The notes beneath the pieces were generated by a model. The model did no database searches. It had not been told where the DNA came from and saw nothing but the letters and a program-made list of their open reading frames with translations. Made by a program: the position numbers and the translations under genes. A stretch of DNA of 64,000 nt from Erigeron canadensis (lineage: Eukaryota; Streptophyta; Magnoliopsida; Asterales; Asteraceae): assembly GCF_010389155.1 (NCBI RefSeq), contig NC_057761.1, positions 60,076,587 to 60,140,586 of the forward strand, written 5' to 3'. Each line of letters opens with the position of its first letter. The first letter of the stretch is position 1. Shown here in pieces: positions 48,983 through 60,591 of the stretch.

Positions 48983-51900
48983 CTACTGATTTTGACTTTG
49001 ACTTCTTCCTTTCTTTGATTTGTTCTTCTCCTGCATCTTCTTCTTCTTTGCTTCAGCACTGATCCATGTGTAGTCGGCAGGAATCGCAAAAGGGTCAACA
49101 ATATTTTCTATCCTACTGCTTGAAGCATTGGATGTTGAGTTAGCACGATGGTATGGAGTCTTAATCCACTGAAACCAAGATGAGGATGGTGCAGAGGGAT
49201 TTGTCATTGATGGGCTATCATGGTCACCGCCAGTTGGACTAGAAGGTGGGGTGGCGAATTCATCTGATGGTTGTAGTTCTTCAAACTTTGTGAAAGTAAC
49301 CAGCACCCGTATTGTGGGGATCACTGGAATAGCAACCTGAAACCAACATATCAACCAAAATTTTAATCAATACCACTATATCATAAAATCTTTTGCATCC
49401 AACTTCCGCAAGATATACCATCAATGAGTTAACAAACAATGTTTTACAGTAACAAACTAACAAATGAACCCTTTTATTGGCGCTCACAGCTTAGATGTAG
49501 ATGACAACTGACAATAAGCTGCAGAAACAGTTCTGACTTCCTGAAAATTAAATGAAGAGAAACTTTTTGAAGTCATATTCCATTATTTCACACAAAGTCT
49601 CTTTTTTCCTCCCACTTTCATCTGGTTCCCTCAAAGATCATGTGCAATAAATGTCATATTTCCTAAGCAAAAATGGATGAAATTAACTCTTCCACTACAA
49701 GTTAAGCGCCAAAGTACTGAACCGTGTTACAATACCTACGAAGTCTAATTCTAACTATCCAAATGTCACAACTTCAAAGAGGCACATCCAACACCATCTA
49801 AATTATCATTATATTCATATAAAAAAAGGGCAAGCAGTGTAAGAAATATATAGTGGCAAGAACCGAATAGAAGAATCGAAAGGTATACTACTATTTCTTT
49901 CAGAAATGCACAAGTAACATGTCCATATTATTAAAAAAACAAAAATAAGACTGTATGATGGTAACATTACCACCCTGATACAAAGTAGTATTCATTTGAG
50001 AATCCTTCAAATGAACACATCAAGTAAACTACCATCAACTTCATTGTAAGCTGCTTGTTAGTCAGCAGCAAATATGTAAATCTTGACAAAAAAAATAATA
50101 TCTTATTGAGCTAACACTACAATTATCACATTTCAAGTATTATCATCAATTAAGATTACAAGTCACAAGAGGTGGCAGAATGGGCAATTATGCAACTTTC
50201 TTAACAATTTAAATTTTAAAATGGGCCTGGGTCAAAACTCAAAACAGCTAATTTTCGTACAGATTGGGTTTTTGAAAAATCAGTATGTTAAGTATGATCG
50301 AAAATTAATCTAATGTTGGCAATTAAGAGGGTTTTGAGCATTAATAAAACTTTGAACAGCATTCCTTCCGCTCAACCTATTTGACTGTCCCTGTCATAAA
50401 ACTCTTTTATTTGTCCCATTAGACCTTTTAGAGATAATCAGATAAACCTAACCCAAATTGACATATGCATAAGCACATAGGCAAAATTGCCAGCTCTATA
50501 GGTCATACTTGTCCATATTGGCAACTAAAACCAACGAGCTTTTTATATAGCAAAAGAATAGCAATGAAAATAGAGATAATACCTTAACAGGAAATGTTCC
50601 CATTGGAAGTTTTGTGGTTAGCAAATCTCTCAACCTTCGAATTGCCTTAACTTTATTTGCTAAAATGTCAAGCAAGGGTAAGAGTTCCTCTGTACGCAAT
50701 GGGAAGTTGGGTGCAAGCCAAAGAATGGGCCTCAACCCTTTTTTATACTCATTCTCACGGCTCGCATCTTTTCGCCGATTGATACCGTTCAAACCAGTTG
50801 ATGAAGATGGTTTCAAATCTTTCCCTCTCCTGTTGTCATTTTCTTTAACAGTGACTTCCATCGAATGCCTTCCAGGTTGGATTTGACTTTGACTTGTAGA
50901 TGGTGAGTCCCCAAGTAGATCACTAACCTTCTCTTCCATACATAACGAACCTCTGGGTGGGACCGGTGCACTCTTTCTGGGCCTTGCATGTTTATTACCA
51001 TCCCGTTTTTTCCATCCATCAAACCACCCTTTCTTTTCTTTTTCATGCATAAGGTCACCATTTTTATAGGTCAGTACGTCCTCAATTGGGAGATCTCTTT
51101 GTTCAACACAGCTATGGCGATGCCCAATCATCCCATCAGTGTTTTCGGGGCCCAACTCTGAAGAATCCAACTTTAATGCAGCTTCAAGTTGTTTCCGTTC
51201 CTCATCTGTTAAAATGTCATTAAGCTCTTCACTTTCTGTTTCGTTTTCATTACAAGACGAGAAAAACTCATCATCAGACATCGCACCCGGGACCCGTCTA
51301 GATTTTATACTTACAACCACATTGTGCATATCATAAACTTTACACTTCCACCCCCCAACAGTTTCTGTTTTTTCCTGCCGTCTCCATGAAATTTGTGGCA
51401 AAAGAACAGCCTGAGTAACATCGATCCCAGGCCTAAAAATATTAGTCTGTGACATTGCTTGCACTTCTTGCTGCACCTCAGCATCAGATGCTGGTGCACC
51501 AGCACCATCTAAAGCATTCATCACCTCTTTATTTTTGTGTGAGATCATACAAAGAGACCCAGGAGGAACTTTCCCATCCTCAGAGCCGTCACCAAGGAAC
51601 AAAACAGTTTGATCAGCTCGTTGTATCCGGAACCCATCAAAACCAGCTAAAGTCATATCTGCCCTTAAATTTGCACCCTGTTTCCAAATCTTGTAAGTAT
51701 CCGAAGGAGCAATTCTGGAAATAAAAGGAATAACCGAGCTTTCAAATTGAAAAGTGATTTCCATATAGAAATCCCGCATTCTTCTCATTGTTCCTACCAA
51801 ACGAGGCAACCTCCTACACCATTTGCCCCATGCTATTGGCTGATAATGTCTAACTATAATCCTAGCAATCGTTTCTTCCCTATTACAAATAGCTTCTTGA

Positions 51901-52220
51901 AGAGCACTCCAACCCTGCTCATTCTGCAAACTCCAATCCGCACCAGCCAGCATTAGCATTTCTGTGGCAGTCACATCACCAAGTTTAACGGCCAGATGCA
52001 ATGGCGTATCACGATTAACCACATCACGACGGTCAATGACAGCAGAGATTGCATCAGCCTTAGCTTCCTCTGCTAAAGAAATAGATTCATTATGAATCTC
52101 TGAAGGATCGCAGAGTCGTGGCAGCCCAGCAATAATTTTCCTCAAACCACCATAATCTTTTGACACTACGGCTTTGTGTGTAGGACTATGTGAATATTTC
52201 GTAACATCTATCGCTGCCAT
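48983..52220 (-). CDS. Ankyrin repeat / GPCR-chaperone domain protein (ANKRD13-type), 663 aa
   Basis: Two coding exons: 52220-50583 (546 codons, donor AAG|gtatta) and 49336-48983 (117 residues and stop), joined in phase by acceptor cag|GTTGCT. The N-terminus has an ankyrin pair at about residues 68-115 (TPLHLAVKLGDVTATEMLML, then GWSALQEAI). The GPCR-chaperone domain runs from about 150 to 560 (GKWCRRLPRLVGTMRRMRDF, IAPSDTYKIWKQGANLRADM, FLGDG, LRPILWLAPNFPLRTEELLP, VKVAIPVIPTIRVLVTFTKF). The C-terminal tail is Ser/Pro-rich, then basic (KKKKMQEKNKSKKGRS). In animals the ANKRD13 family handles ubiquitinated or newly made membrane receptors; the plant role is unproven. The two exons are separated by a 1.25-kb intron, the only one in the coding part. 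Length is near the Arabidopsis relatives (about 640 aa, from memory). Intact. Confidence 0.93.
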
Positions 52221-54144
52221 TACTAAATACTAATCAATCCAAAAACACAACCAAACCCTAATCAGCCATTCAAATAAACACAAACTTGAATAATACAAAA
52301 ATATGTATTTCCCTTCCAAATATCAGCAATATGAATACACTGCAATGGGCAAGACCTAAACAAAGATATAAACAGTTTTCATTAACTGAACTTAATATAT
52401 AAACAGATATATTCAATTATTCATATAAAATCCTTCTATCTAAATGCGGTCTCTCTACCAGCGGTAGAATAGACCGTCTACATCTCTATCTCCTCATACC
52501 CTGCTCATGACAGGATTGGGTATGGCTGACATTCACATTATAAAACAATAATAATAATCTTAAAAGGGTAGAAAGAAAGAACTCTGACCTTATTTTAAAA
52601 ATAAGGGTAAGTAAGTGGAAAGCAGAGGCTAAGGCTAGTATTCCCCCACCACAAATCACAAATATATAAAATAGTACTAGTACTAGTTTGTGATCCAATC
52701 CAGATCAGACAAACATCAAAAAAACAAGCATGTGGGGAAGTGGGGTTTGATTATAATTTTCTTTTCTTCTTTTTTTTTTTTATTATTAACTATCTTTCAC
52801 AACAAATCTTGAAAATGGGTTTTGGGGAATCTTGGAATCAAAGCTGTAAAACCCAAACCCCACAGAAGGGGGAAACTGGGTATGTAAAGAAGAGAATAAT
52901 AAAGCTTCAAGAAAGCATCAAGATTCAAACTTTATTATGAAACCATTCCCTTTTCTTTTTTAATTTTAGGAGGAATTTGAAAGATGATAAAATTATGGGT
53001 CAGCTTTAAAGTTGGGTGAAGGGGCAAAACTTTCGTTTTCTATTTAATTTTTAAATTTAATTTGAGAGTTTTGAATGAACAGATAAGAGGAACACGGAAT
53101 GAGCGTTGTAAGAGAAAGAACCCTATTTATGTTGGGACTTATATTATATACTTTGTCACCAAAGTTTTAATTTTTTCACTATTGGAACATTTGTTTGAAT
53201 AGGGAAAAACGAAGAATTTAACTAGATTTCCTCGTAAAGTTATTAATCAATCTTATATATCTACAAGGAAAATGATATATAGTTCGTATAATCCTAAAAA
53301 TCCTTTTAACTATAAAATTATAATATATGACAATATCAAGAGATGGGATTAGATAAAAAAAAAATTAATGGAATTCATGAAATTAAGTTTTGTAAGTTTT
53401 AGGATTGACTTTTAAAAATTTATTTAAAAGGTTTAATGATTTTCTTTTTACAAACGCTTTCAAGTTCTCATCTTTTCTCATAATATCTTGAGGATGGTCA
53501 CTAAAAACGACTACATAAATACTTTGATATATATTAATAGTCTGAAGTGGGGAAACTATTTTCATTTAAATATTTACTAAACAATAAGTCTTGTGTATTT
53601 TGAACTCACATGATAGAGTAATTGGTTGGTATCTAATCTTTATAACAAAGTTAACTGATCCATATAAATATTTATATTGTCACCAACTAAATAAATATTA
53701 TGTTAAAATAAGAATTTGAAAAAATATCACTTAGTGGCAGAGTCAGGATTTTTATTTTATGGTCGCCGAACAGTTTTCATGATACTAATAAGTGTAAATT
53801 TAAACTACAAAATTTAATTAAGACTAGTCTGCAGTTGTCAATTATCTTAAAATTAAATATATACTTATAAATAATATTAGAAATATAGAGTTTTATAAAA
53901 ATTGTGAAGTTGTCATAACCACTATTGACCATTACATAGCTTCTCTTCGTTTGTCATAATCTTTTGTTTTAATTATAAGAAATTTCATCTATAACATATT
54001 TTTTCGTTTATAATGTTCAAAAAGTAGTATGTATTAAACTTCAATACATAATCTTGAGATATATCAATGTGCTAACTTATTAAAAAGACTATTATATTAT
54101 TTTATGAAGTATTTTTATTGTACATGGGGTCAAAATGAATAATA
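52221..54144. other. Upstream of ankyrin gene and AT-rich intergenic
   Basis: 52221 to about 53150 should contain the leader and promoter of the minus-strand ankyrin gene; it includes pyrimidine runs near 52750-52790 and may hide a 5'-UTR intron. From 53150 to 54144 the DNA is AT-rich without genes or bounded repeats. Confidence 0.5.
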
Positions 54145-54404
54145 CTTCACCGTCTCATTTTAATTGTCTTATTTCGACTGGTCAAGTCTTATTTTTTCGA
54201 CTTTGTCTGTAAATATCTTTGTTTATGTTATATATTAGTTGGTGAAAATTATATCAATGAAAAGTACATTTAAAGCTCAATCAATTTATATATGTTATAT
54301 TGAGTGTTATATAATACAAATAAATATTTTTATAGTCAAAATTAACAAAAAAAAAAAAAAATAAATTAAAATATGACAATTAAATATGAGACGAGGGGAT
54401 GTTG
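54145..54404. repeat. Stowaway-type MITE, copy 2
   Basis: About 260 bp between TA dinucleotides (54143-54144 and 54405-54406). The left end has CACCGTCTCATTTTAATTGT and the reverse-strand right end CCTCGTCTCATATTTAATTG. Subterminal TAAATATCTTTGTTTATG and its inverted partner resemble those of 36237-36481. More diverged than copy 1, with an A run inside the right arm. Confidence 0.8.
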
Positions 54405-54851
54405 TAACACGGCCAAAGTACACGTGACGTGAAAAAGGAAACCAAGGAGCTAGCCTTTCCATATTGATGATTTGCTCAAATTTTTCATACTACCGTCATT
54501 GATTAATTCATTAGAGATATTAATTTTAATTATTATTGTACAAGTGGCAAGCCTGCATAGGTGTCACCTTACCCTTTAAACATGACTACATGAGCCGATC
54601 AACGATTCATTATTTTCAATTCCAACGCGTATTGTTGTATACAAAACGTTTGTGTGGACTGTGGACTTTTCATAAAATTTAATGGTGCATTAATTTATTT
54701 TCTTTTATAAAAAATATTGTGATTTTATTTAGAGACAATAATTAAGAATCATTAGTCATACAATTGAACGCTTATTGAATTCATATGATTTCGAAACGGT
54801 TGAGATTTTATAAATGTGACTATTATTGAAAAATGAAATTTACCAACGAAA

Positions 54852-54881
54852 CTAGATAATAAACCCGGGTTTAACCCGGGT
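54852..54881 (-). mobile_element. Helitron 3' terminus (minus strand)
   Basis: Minus-strand hairpin ACCCGGGT-TAA-ACCCGGGT (54863-54881), 7 nt spacer, CTAG (54852-54855), then host T. Stem and spacing fit a Helitron 3' end. The element would extend to the right; no 5' end was fixed, but its body probably includes some of 54882-55534. Confidence 0.65.
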
Positions 54882-55534
54882 ATTTTAACTAAAACTTTTA
54901 AAAGCAAAAAAATTATATAAAAAAAAATATATGTAATTTTTGTTATTGACATATTATAACTTGGTTTGGAAATATTAAATTGACTAACATAATTTATATA
55001 TACGAGAGTTGGTGTCTATGCGTTGCGACGCTTAAACGATGATAATAATACAAAACAGTGGGGGACTCGATATGCATGTGTGTAAATAGGAAAGAGAAAA
55101 AGAAGTGACTGTGTGTTAAATCTTGGTAAAGTGTTTGTCTGATTGTGTTTAGAGATATAGAATTAGAGGTAACGTGCGAATTAAGGGCAATATGAGGACA
55201 TTGAATAGATTGTTGAATTTTTAAAATCGGTAGTCAAATATATTTTATAAGGGATTATAGATATATGGGTACCTATTGCATTAACAAACATAAAAATATT
55301 TTTAAATAAAAATAGAAATTTAAAATAAGTATTTAATGAACAATTTATCTTTTAAGATATTCAATATTAAATATGACATCATAAATAAAATAATTTTTTT
55401 GAAAAAAAATATAAACATGCCACATAATGTTGTTTTCTAAAAATAGTTTTGTAAGACAATTTTCTTTTATTATGTATAAAGATAAAGATTCTATGGTTAC
55501 TATAATGGTATGTTCTTTTCTTTTTTTTTAGAAC
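54882..55534. other. AT-rich intergenic, probable Helitron body
   Basis: Non-coding. GTGTCTATGCGTTGCGACGC at 55012-55031 stands out as a GC-rich island reminiscent of another Helitron terminal region on the minus strand. Nothing else recognised. Confidence 0.35.
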
Positions 55535-55745
55535 AGCGAAGTGCCGGACCATAGGTATCCGGACTGAATACCGTGGACCTACCTGATCCCCTCCCCCCAT
55601 CAGCCCCACCCGGTAAATTCAACTCGTTGCGTCAAGAAAACCTAGCCAGCAACAACGCTCGAGATGAGATTCGAATTTGTAACCCTTGCTCCAACTTCCG
55701 GGTGTCTTACCACTTGATTCTTCGATCATCAATGGTCAGTTTGAT
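55535..55745 (-). mobile_element. tRNA-derived SINE (minus strand)
   Basis: On the minus strand an A-box-like AAGTGGTAAGACACCCGG is followed by a B-box-like AAATTCGAATCTC and a GC-rich body with a pyrimidine-poor tail near the T run at 55519-55530. GC content contrasts with the flanks. No clear target duplication. Confidence 0.6.
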
Positions 55746-56071
55746 AAAATGAAGTTGTTTTTACACTAAACCACGATGCGAGCACAAGGTTCTTAGATTA
55801 CACGTGAATGACAACGAGAAATAATTTTTTATTACTCTTTTTTGTTAATATGTAGGAAATAAAAGAAGCATAACCTTTTTTTAATGTTTTTTTCTCTTTG
55901 TTAGGGATGGCAAAAAAAAAACTTGACTTGATGGGAAAACCCAATACCCGAACCCATGCAGAGCAGGGACTGGGAATATCTATCCCGAGACCCGATATAT
56001 ATAAAATATAAACATTATATTAACATACACTCCCATATCTATCTAATATATATAATACATAGTAAGTAAGT

Positions 56072-56305
56072 AACACCCAATGCCGTCTTCTACGGGTTTT
56101 GGGTCTCAATATCTCGACGGTGTATATGGGAGATTAAAATGTAGACAGTTTTACTCCTACCACGACGGTGTAGAGAGACTGCTTCCAAGTTCTATCTAAA
56201 GATAGAAAATAACTTCCGACCTTGCAAGGGATGAGGATAGAACTCATGACCTCTGTCTTTAGAGGTAAAAGTGTTAACCACTTGATCCAACCTTGCTGCT
56301 TATAT
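56072..56305 (-). repeat. SINE-like dispersed repeat, family C, copy 2
   Basis: Colinear with 27956-28205 (ACGGGTTTTGGGTCTCAATA, GACGGTGTATATGGGAG, GTAGAGAGACTGCTTCCA, CTTCCGACCTTGC). Its right end has a reverse B-box-like GAACTCATGACC and an A-box-like region AACCACTTGATCC, so the transcript would run on the minus strand. Confidence 0.6.
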
Positions 56306-56726
56306 AATACATATAAGAGGATATTTATATTATAGTTTTTGTTAAATATACTATTACTTTATGTATATATATATGAATAATAATAATATAATAGACTTGT
56401 TAGGTTTTGATTGATATTTTCTGTTCCAGTCATCATCAAACAAATAATCAAACAAATATGCATCTACATGAAGTTAATTTGGTAGTGTCATAAAGTCACA
56501 CCCAATAAATTTTTCAACCTTAATGAACAATAGTGACTAGTTAGTTATACTAATTTCTTTATATATTTAGTTCACAAACACAAACACAAAATCCTACCAA
56601 TTCCTTCTTCGAGATTTTGTATTAAGATATTCATAAAGAATTTTTGAAGCTTCGATATCTTCACCCAAGATATTGAATCAACATATTGTCATTGGAGATG
56701 GATATAGAGTAGTGACTTAACGGCTA

Positions 56727-57582
56727 TCTTTTATTATACTAAAGCATAGTTGCTTTATTAATTTATCGACCAATCATAGTTATTGATTTCCTAATGTTGA
56801 CTTTTGTTTTTAATTTTGACTTTAATTTACACTTTTTTCTTTTTCATTACAAATTTATACTTTTTACCCAATAAATTTAATATAATAAATGAATAATAAT
56901 AGCTAATATATGGACAATAGAATAATAACTAATATTTATCAAATAGAATAATCACAAATATATATATATATATATATATATTCAATTAAATAATAACTAC
57001 TATATATCCAATAGTATGTTCTATCATATAAACATAAAATTAATAAATTAGAAATAAAAAAAATTTAATGTAAATATATTAAGAATTTAAGAGTAATTGT
57101 ACTATCATTTTTTATTGAAATGTTTTTTGGTAATTGTCATGATGCATATAAGAAATATAAAAAATGTAAAAATATAATTCATTATAGAAAAACATATAAC
57201 ATTGTCATATTCAAATTGAAATATTTAAGATACATTTCATATAAGGATAAAGTATTATTTTTAATAGTGAAAAATAAGAATGAAATACACTATGTGTAAC
57301 AATAAAATAAATAAAATGATAGTAACTATTATAATTTTTTAATTTATAACTTTGATGGACATATTATATTTAGTAATATTCAAATATCGCTAAGCATGTT
57401 ATAATATACAACTTCAATGAACATATTTTTAAAAATTATTTCAATATAAAACTCAAAGTGTTGATATGTTAATCAATTTTTTTACTACCTAAAATAGTAT
57501 AATAAATTTTAAACTATAATAAATCAACTCTAAAATTGATAATGTTGTAAGCTCGTGTATTATACACGGGCCTAAAATCTAG
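56727..57582 (+). mobile_element. Non-autonomous Helitron, family 1, copy 3
   Basis: Starts TCTTTTATTATACTAAAGCA after host A (56726) and ends CTAG at 57579-57582 before host T. The terminal hairpin CGTGTA-TTA-TACACG lies at 57554-57568. It is 856 bp and shares its first 150 bp almost base for base with 35386-36180, including the TTTACACTTTTTT motif at about 56825. A (TA)n run lies at about 56958-56981. No coding capacity. Confidence 0.88.
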
Positions 57583-57598
57583 TGTTATACAGTAATAA

Positions 57599-59322
57599 GG
57601 GTGTTGGCATCACCCGAGTGGAACCTGCGTGGAAGGCCCGACCACTCGTTAAACACCGGCGCCAACAATTTTCCACGCACGAGTGGAGCAAAATGGGTGG
57701 AACTATAACCCGCGTGGAGTGTGGGTGGAAAGTGACCGTTGGAGGTCTTGAACGACTAGTTTGACCATTTGTGTTTTTTTTGTTTAAATACCATCCCACC
57801 TTCTTCCATTTCAAATCACACACACACATATCAAACAAAAACACACATCAACACATCCATCAAACATCAAACAACTCTCATTTTCACAAATGGCTAAACG
57901 ATTTGGATCTACGGTTTTACTAGATGAACTGTTTGAATGGTCCGACGATAGTAGTTTGAAAATATTTGCGGATGCGATCGAGGCCGATGGTGAAAGTTCT
58001 ACGGCAAGGTCAAAGCGTAAAGTTGTTAACCGCAACGATTGGGAAGCGGGAGAAAGATTGTTTCGCGACTACTTTTCTGATGAACCGAAATTCGATCATG
58101 AGTTTTTCGAATGCCTAAACGTTTATTTCTAAAGAATGTTCATGATCTTGAGTCGCGGTACAAGTATTTTCAGGATGGTTACGATGGTAGGATGAAAAAG
58201 TGTTTTACCGCGATACAAAAATATACGTCCGCCATTCGGCAGCTTGAAACCGGTAACTCACCGGGTTTTTTGTAACGCCATTGTAGAAACGTATGAGCAA
58301 GAATATCTGCATAGACCAACAACGCATGATATTTTGCGGTTATACGAAGCACATGAGAAGAGATATCACATGCTGGTATGAGCCTAGATTGTACACATTT
58401 CGTATGGAAAATGTGTCCACTTGAGTTGAGGGGCCAATATAAAAAGGGTGATCATCAATACCCCACGATTATGATGGAGGCGACGACTTCTCACGATTTG
58501 TGGATATGGCACACATTTTTTGGTCCTCCTGGTTCACTGAACGATATCAACGTTCTGCAGCAGTCTCCATTGCTCCTCCCCGAGCGCATGGGCATGTCGC
58601 CTAATTGCCCATTCAATGTGAATGATCACACGTACCGACGTGGCTATTATCTAGTGGATGGCATATATCTGACATGGTCTACTATTGTTAAAGCGTACAA
58701 GTATCCCACCGTTCCGAAAGAGAAAAAGTTCAAGCGGCTACAGGAGAGCTCGAAAGGATGTTGAACGTGCCTTCGGTGTTCTCAAGCAGAAATGGGTATC
58801 CTTACTGTTTCGACAAAGGTCGGTGAAAGCAATAAGGAACCTCATCTATGCGTGTGTCATAATGCACAACATGATTATTCAGGACGACGGTCGCGTTATC
58901 AGTCCGGTTCATATTTGAGATTCTCGAGTCCAACCTAACAGTCAGCATGATCGTTTACAGGAGATACGGGACAAGGAGACACATTTTCTGCTCCAAAATG
59001 ATCTTACGGAGCATATTGCGGCTCAAGAGTTACCATATCTCGACATCGTGGATTTATTTATATGTTGTTTTTTTATTATTTTTTTTTAATGTTTGTATGT
59101 GTTTTAGTTTTATTCTAGTTTTTATGTTTTTAGTTATGTTTATGTAATGGTTTATGTTTAATGAAATTTTAATTTTAAAAATAAACATAAATTTGTAGTG
59201 AGTGGTGAATGAGTGGTTGCAATGCCAACAAAATTGGGTGAGTGGTAAGTGAGTCGTGGATTTGATGTGACATAATGTGATTGGTTGAAAGCGAGTGGTG
59301 AGTGGTGGCAATGCCATCACCC
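57599..59322 (+). mobile_element. PIF/Harbinger transposon, 1724 bp, decayed
   Basis: Ends GGGTGTTGGCATCACC and, on the reverse strand, GGGTGATGGCATTGCC (13 of 16 identical). The flanks carry the 3-bp duplication TAA (57596-57598 and 59323-59325), as PIF/Harbinger insertion produces. Subterminal GAGTGGTGAGTGG motifs cluster at the right end. The interior carries a broken transposase (57890-58918). No second Myb-like ORF is present, so the element is no longer autonomous. It begins only 16 bp after the Helitron end at 57582. Confidence 0.9.
57890..58918 (+). pseudogene. HARBI1/ALP1-like DDE transposase pseudogene
   Basis: The reading frame is split into at least four pieces. 57890-58132 (MAKRFGST... 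to RLFRDYFSDE) is an N-terminal part that loses frame near 58108. 58110-58275 (RLFLKNVHDLESR...) ends in a stop. 58378-58764 carries SLDCTHF (first Asp) and LVDGIY (second Asp). 58685-58918 carries RKDVERAFGVL (catalytic Glu) and IYACVIMHNMI. Order and motifs match DDE_Tnp_4 transposases of PIF/Harbinger elements, also the source of plant ALP1. With several lesions it cannot encode a working enzyme. Confidence 0.88.
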
Positions 59323-59325
59323 TAA

Positions 59326-59710
59326 TGTTGCATAATATATGTATGAACAGTTGAACACAATTCAAAAATACCAAGGGGAATGAGAGAACATAAGGCATAT
59401 TCTTGTGTTGCCTTCTTGCATGTTAATACAGGAAAGCCTAAAGAGATAGCATAAGAGCAACCAAGAGTGTTACATCGACTGAAGCAAATGAAGACACTGT
59501 TTGGACATTTATAACTAGAAAATTTCATGCCGCCCAATGGGCGAGGTTAAAAAAAAATATTGAAACGCAATTTAAAAAAATTACAAAATAATTATACTAA
59601 ACAAAAAAATAAAAAATAGAACCAAAAAAACAAAAAGAAGTACGGAAACTAAATGAATAAGTTATATAAAAAAACAAATGTTACATGTGAAAAAGGTATA
59701 AAAACGAAAT
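59326..59710. other. Intergenic, nothing recognised
   Basis: Between the Harbinger element and the tandem duplication. The section from about 59659 resembles a degenerate partial unit of the following duplication (ACAAATGTTACATGTGAAAA versus AAAATGTTAAATGTGATAAA). Confidence 0.45.
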
Positions 59711-60246
59711 GTTTAAAAGAGTACAAAAAAAGTACAACGCAACAATTTTTTTTTTTAAAAACAACCAAAAAAAATAGTAAATAACAAAATATATAGCATT
59801 TTCAAAAGTTATAAAGAAAATGTTAAATGTGATAAAGGTATAAAAAAACAAAATGTTACAAAAGATTAAAAAAAACACAAATTATATAACGTTAGGTGGT
59901 TAAAGTAATAAAAGAGAAACATGAGGGACTGAAAAGTAAAAAGCAAAAAAAGGAGGGGCTAAAATGTAAATACTTTATTGTTTAAAAGAGTACAAAAGAA
60001 ATACAACGCAACAATTTTTTTTTTTTAAAAAAGAACCAAAAAAAATAGTAAATAACAAAATATATAACATTTTAAAAAGTTATAAATAAATGTTAAATGT
60101 GATAAAGGTATAAAGACAAAATGTTACAAAAGATTAAAAAAAAAACACAAATTATATAACGTTAGGTGGTTAAAGTAATAAAAGAGAAACAGGAGGGACT
60201 GAAAAGTAAAAAGCAAAAAAAAGAGAGGCTAAAATGCAAATACTTA
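59711..60246. repeat. 269-bp tandem duplication
   Basis: Copies 59711-59979 and 59980 to about 60246 are nearly identical over their length (GTTTAAAAGAGTACAAAA, GTACAACGCAACAA, ATAACGTTAGGTGGTTAAAG, GGGACTGAAAAGTAAAAAGC), differing mainly in A/T run lengths. Non-coding. On the minus strand it follows a tRNA-like head at 60255-60330, so it may be the tail of a SINE that was duplicated. Confidence 0.92.
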
Positions 60247-60254
60247 CTATTAAA

Positions 60255-60330
60255 AAGAAAGGAGAAAAGCTTGAACTCATGACCTCCACCCCTTAAGCCA
60301 TAGAGGCCATCCACTCTACCAAATCCATTT
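60255..60330 (-). repeat. tRNA-like (SINE head) on minus strand
   Basis: On the minus strand TTGGTAGAGTGGATGGCC (A-box-like) and GAGTTCAAGCTT (B-box-like) lie about 40 nt apart. No functional tRNA is indicated: the acceptor stem cannot be paired. Confidence 0.45.
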
Positions 60331-60591
60331 TTGTTGTTATAATTGCTAATTTTATTATTTAAATTACAACTTCATATGAAGACAAAAAAAGTGTTGTTCA
60401 CATACAGTAGGTAACTTAGTTATGCAGGGGTACATAAAAATAGTCAAACAATCCTAAAATGAAAATGATACGAACACATAAACTCAATACAGCTACAACT
60501 ACATTATTCTCATTACATATGCCGTTTTAGTAATGTCATTTTCACACAAGAAAATTCAGCATTGGATGGAAGATGCATTTAGCAGTATTAA

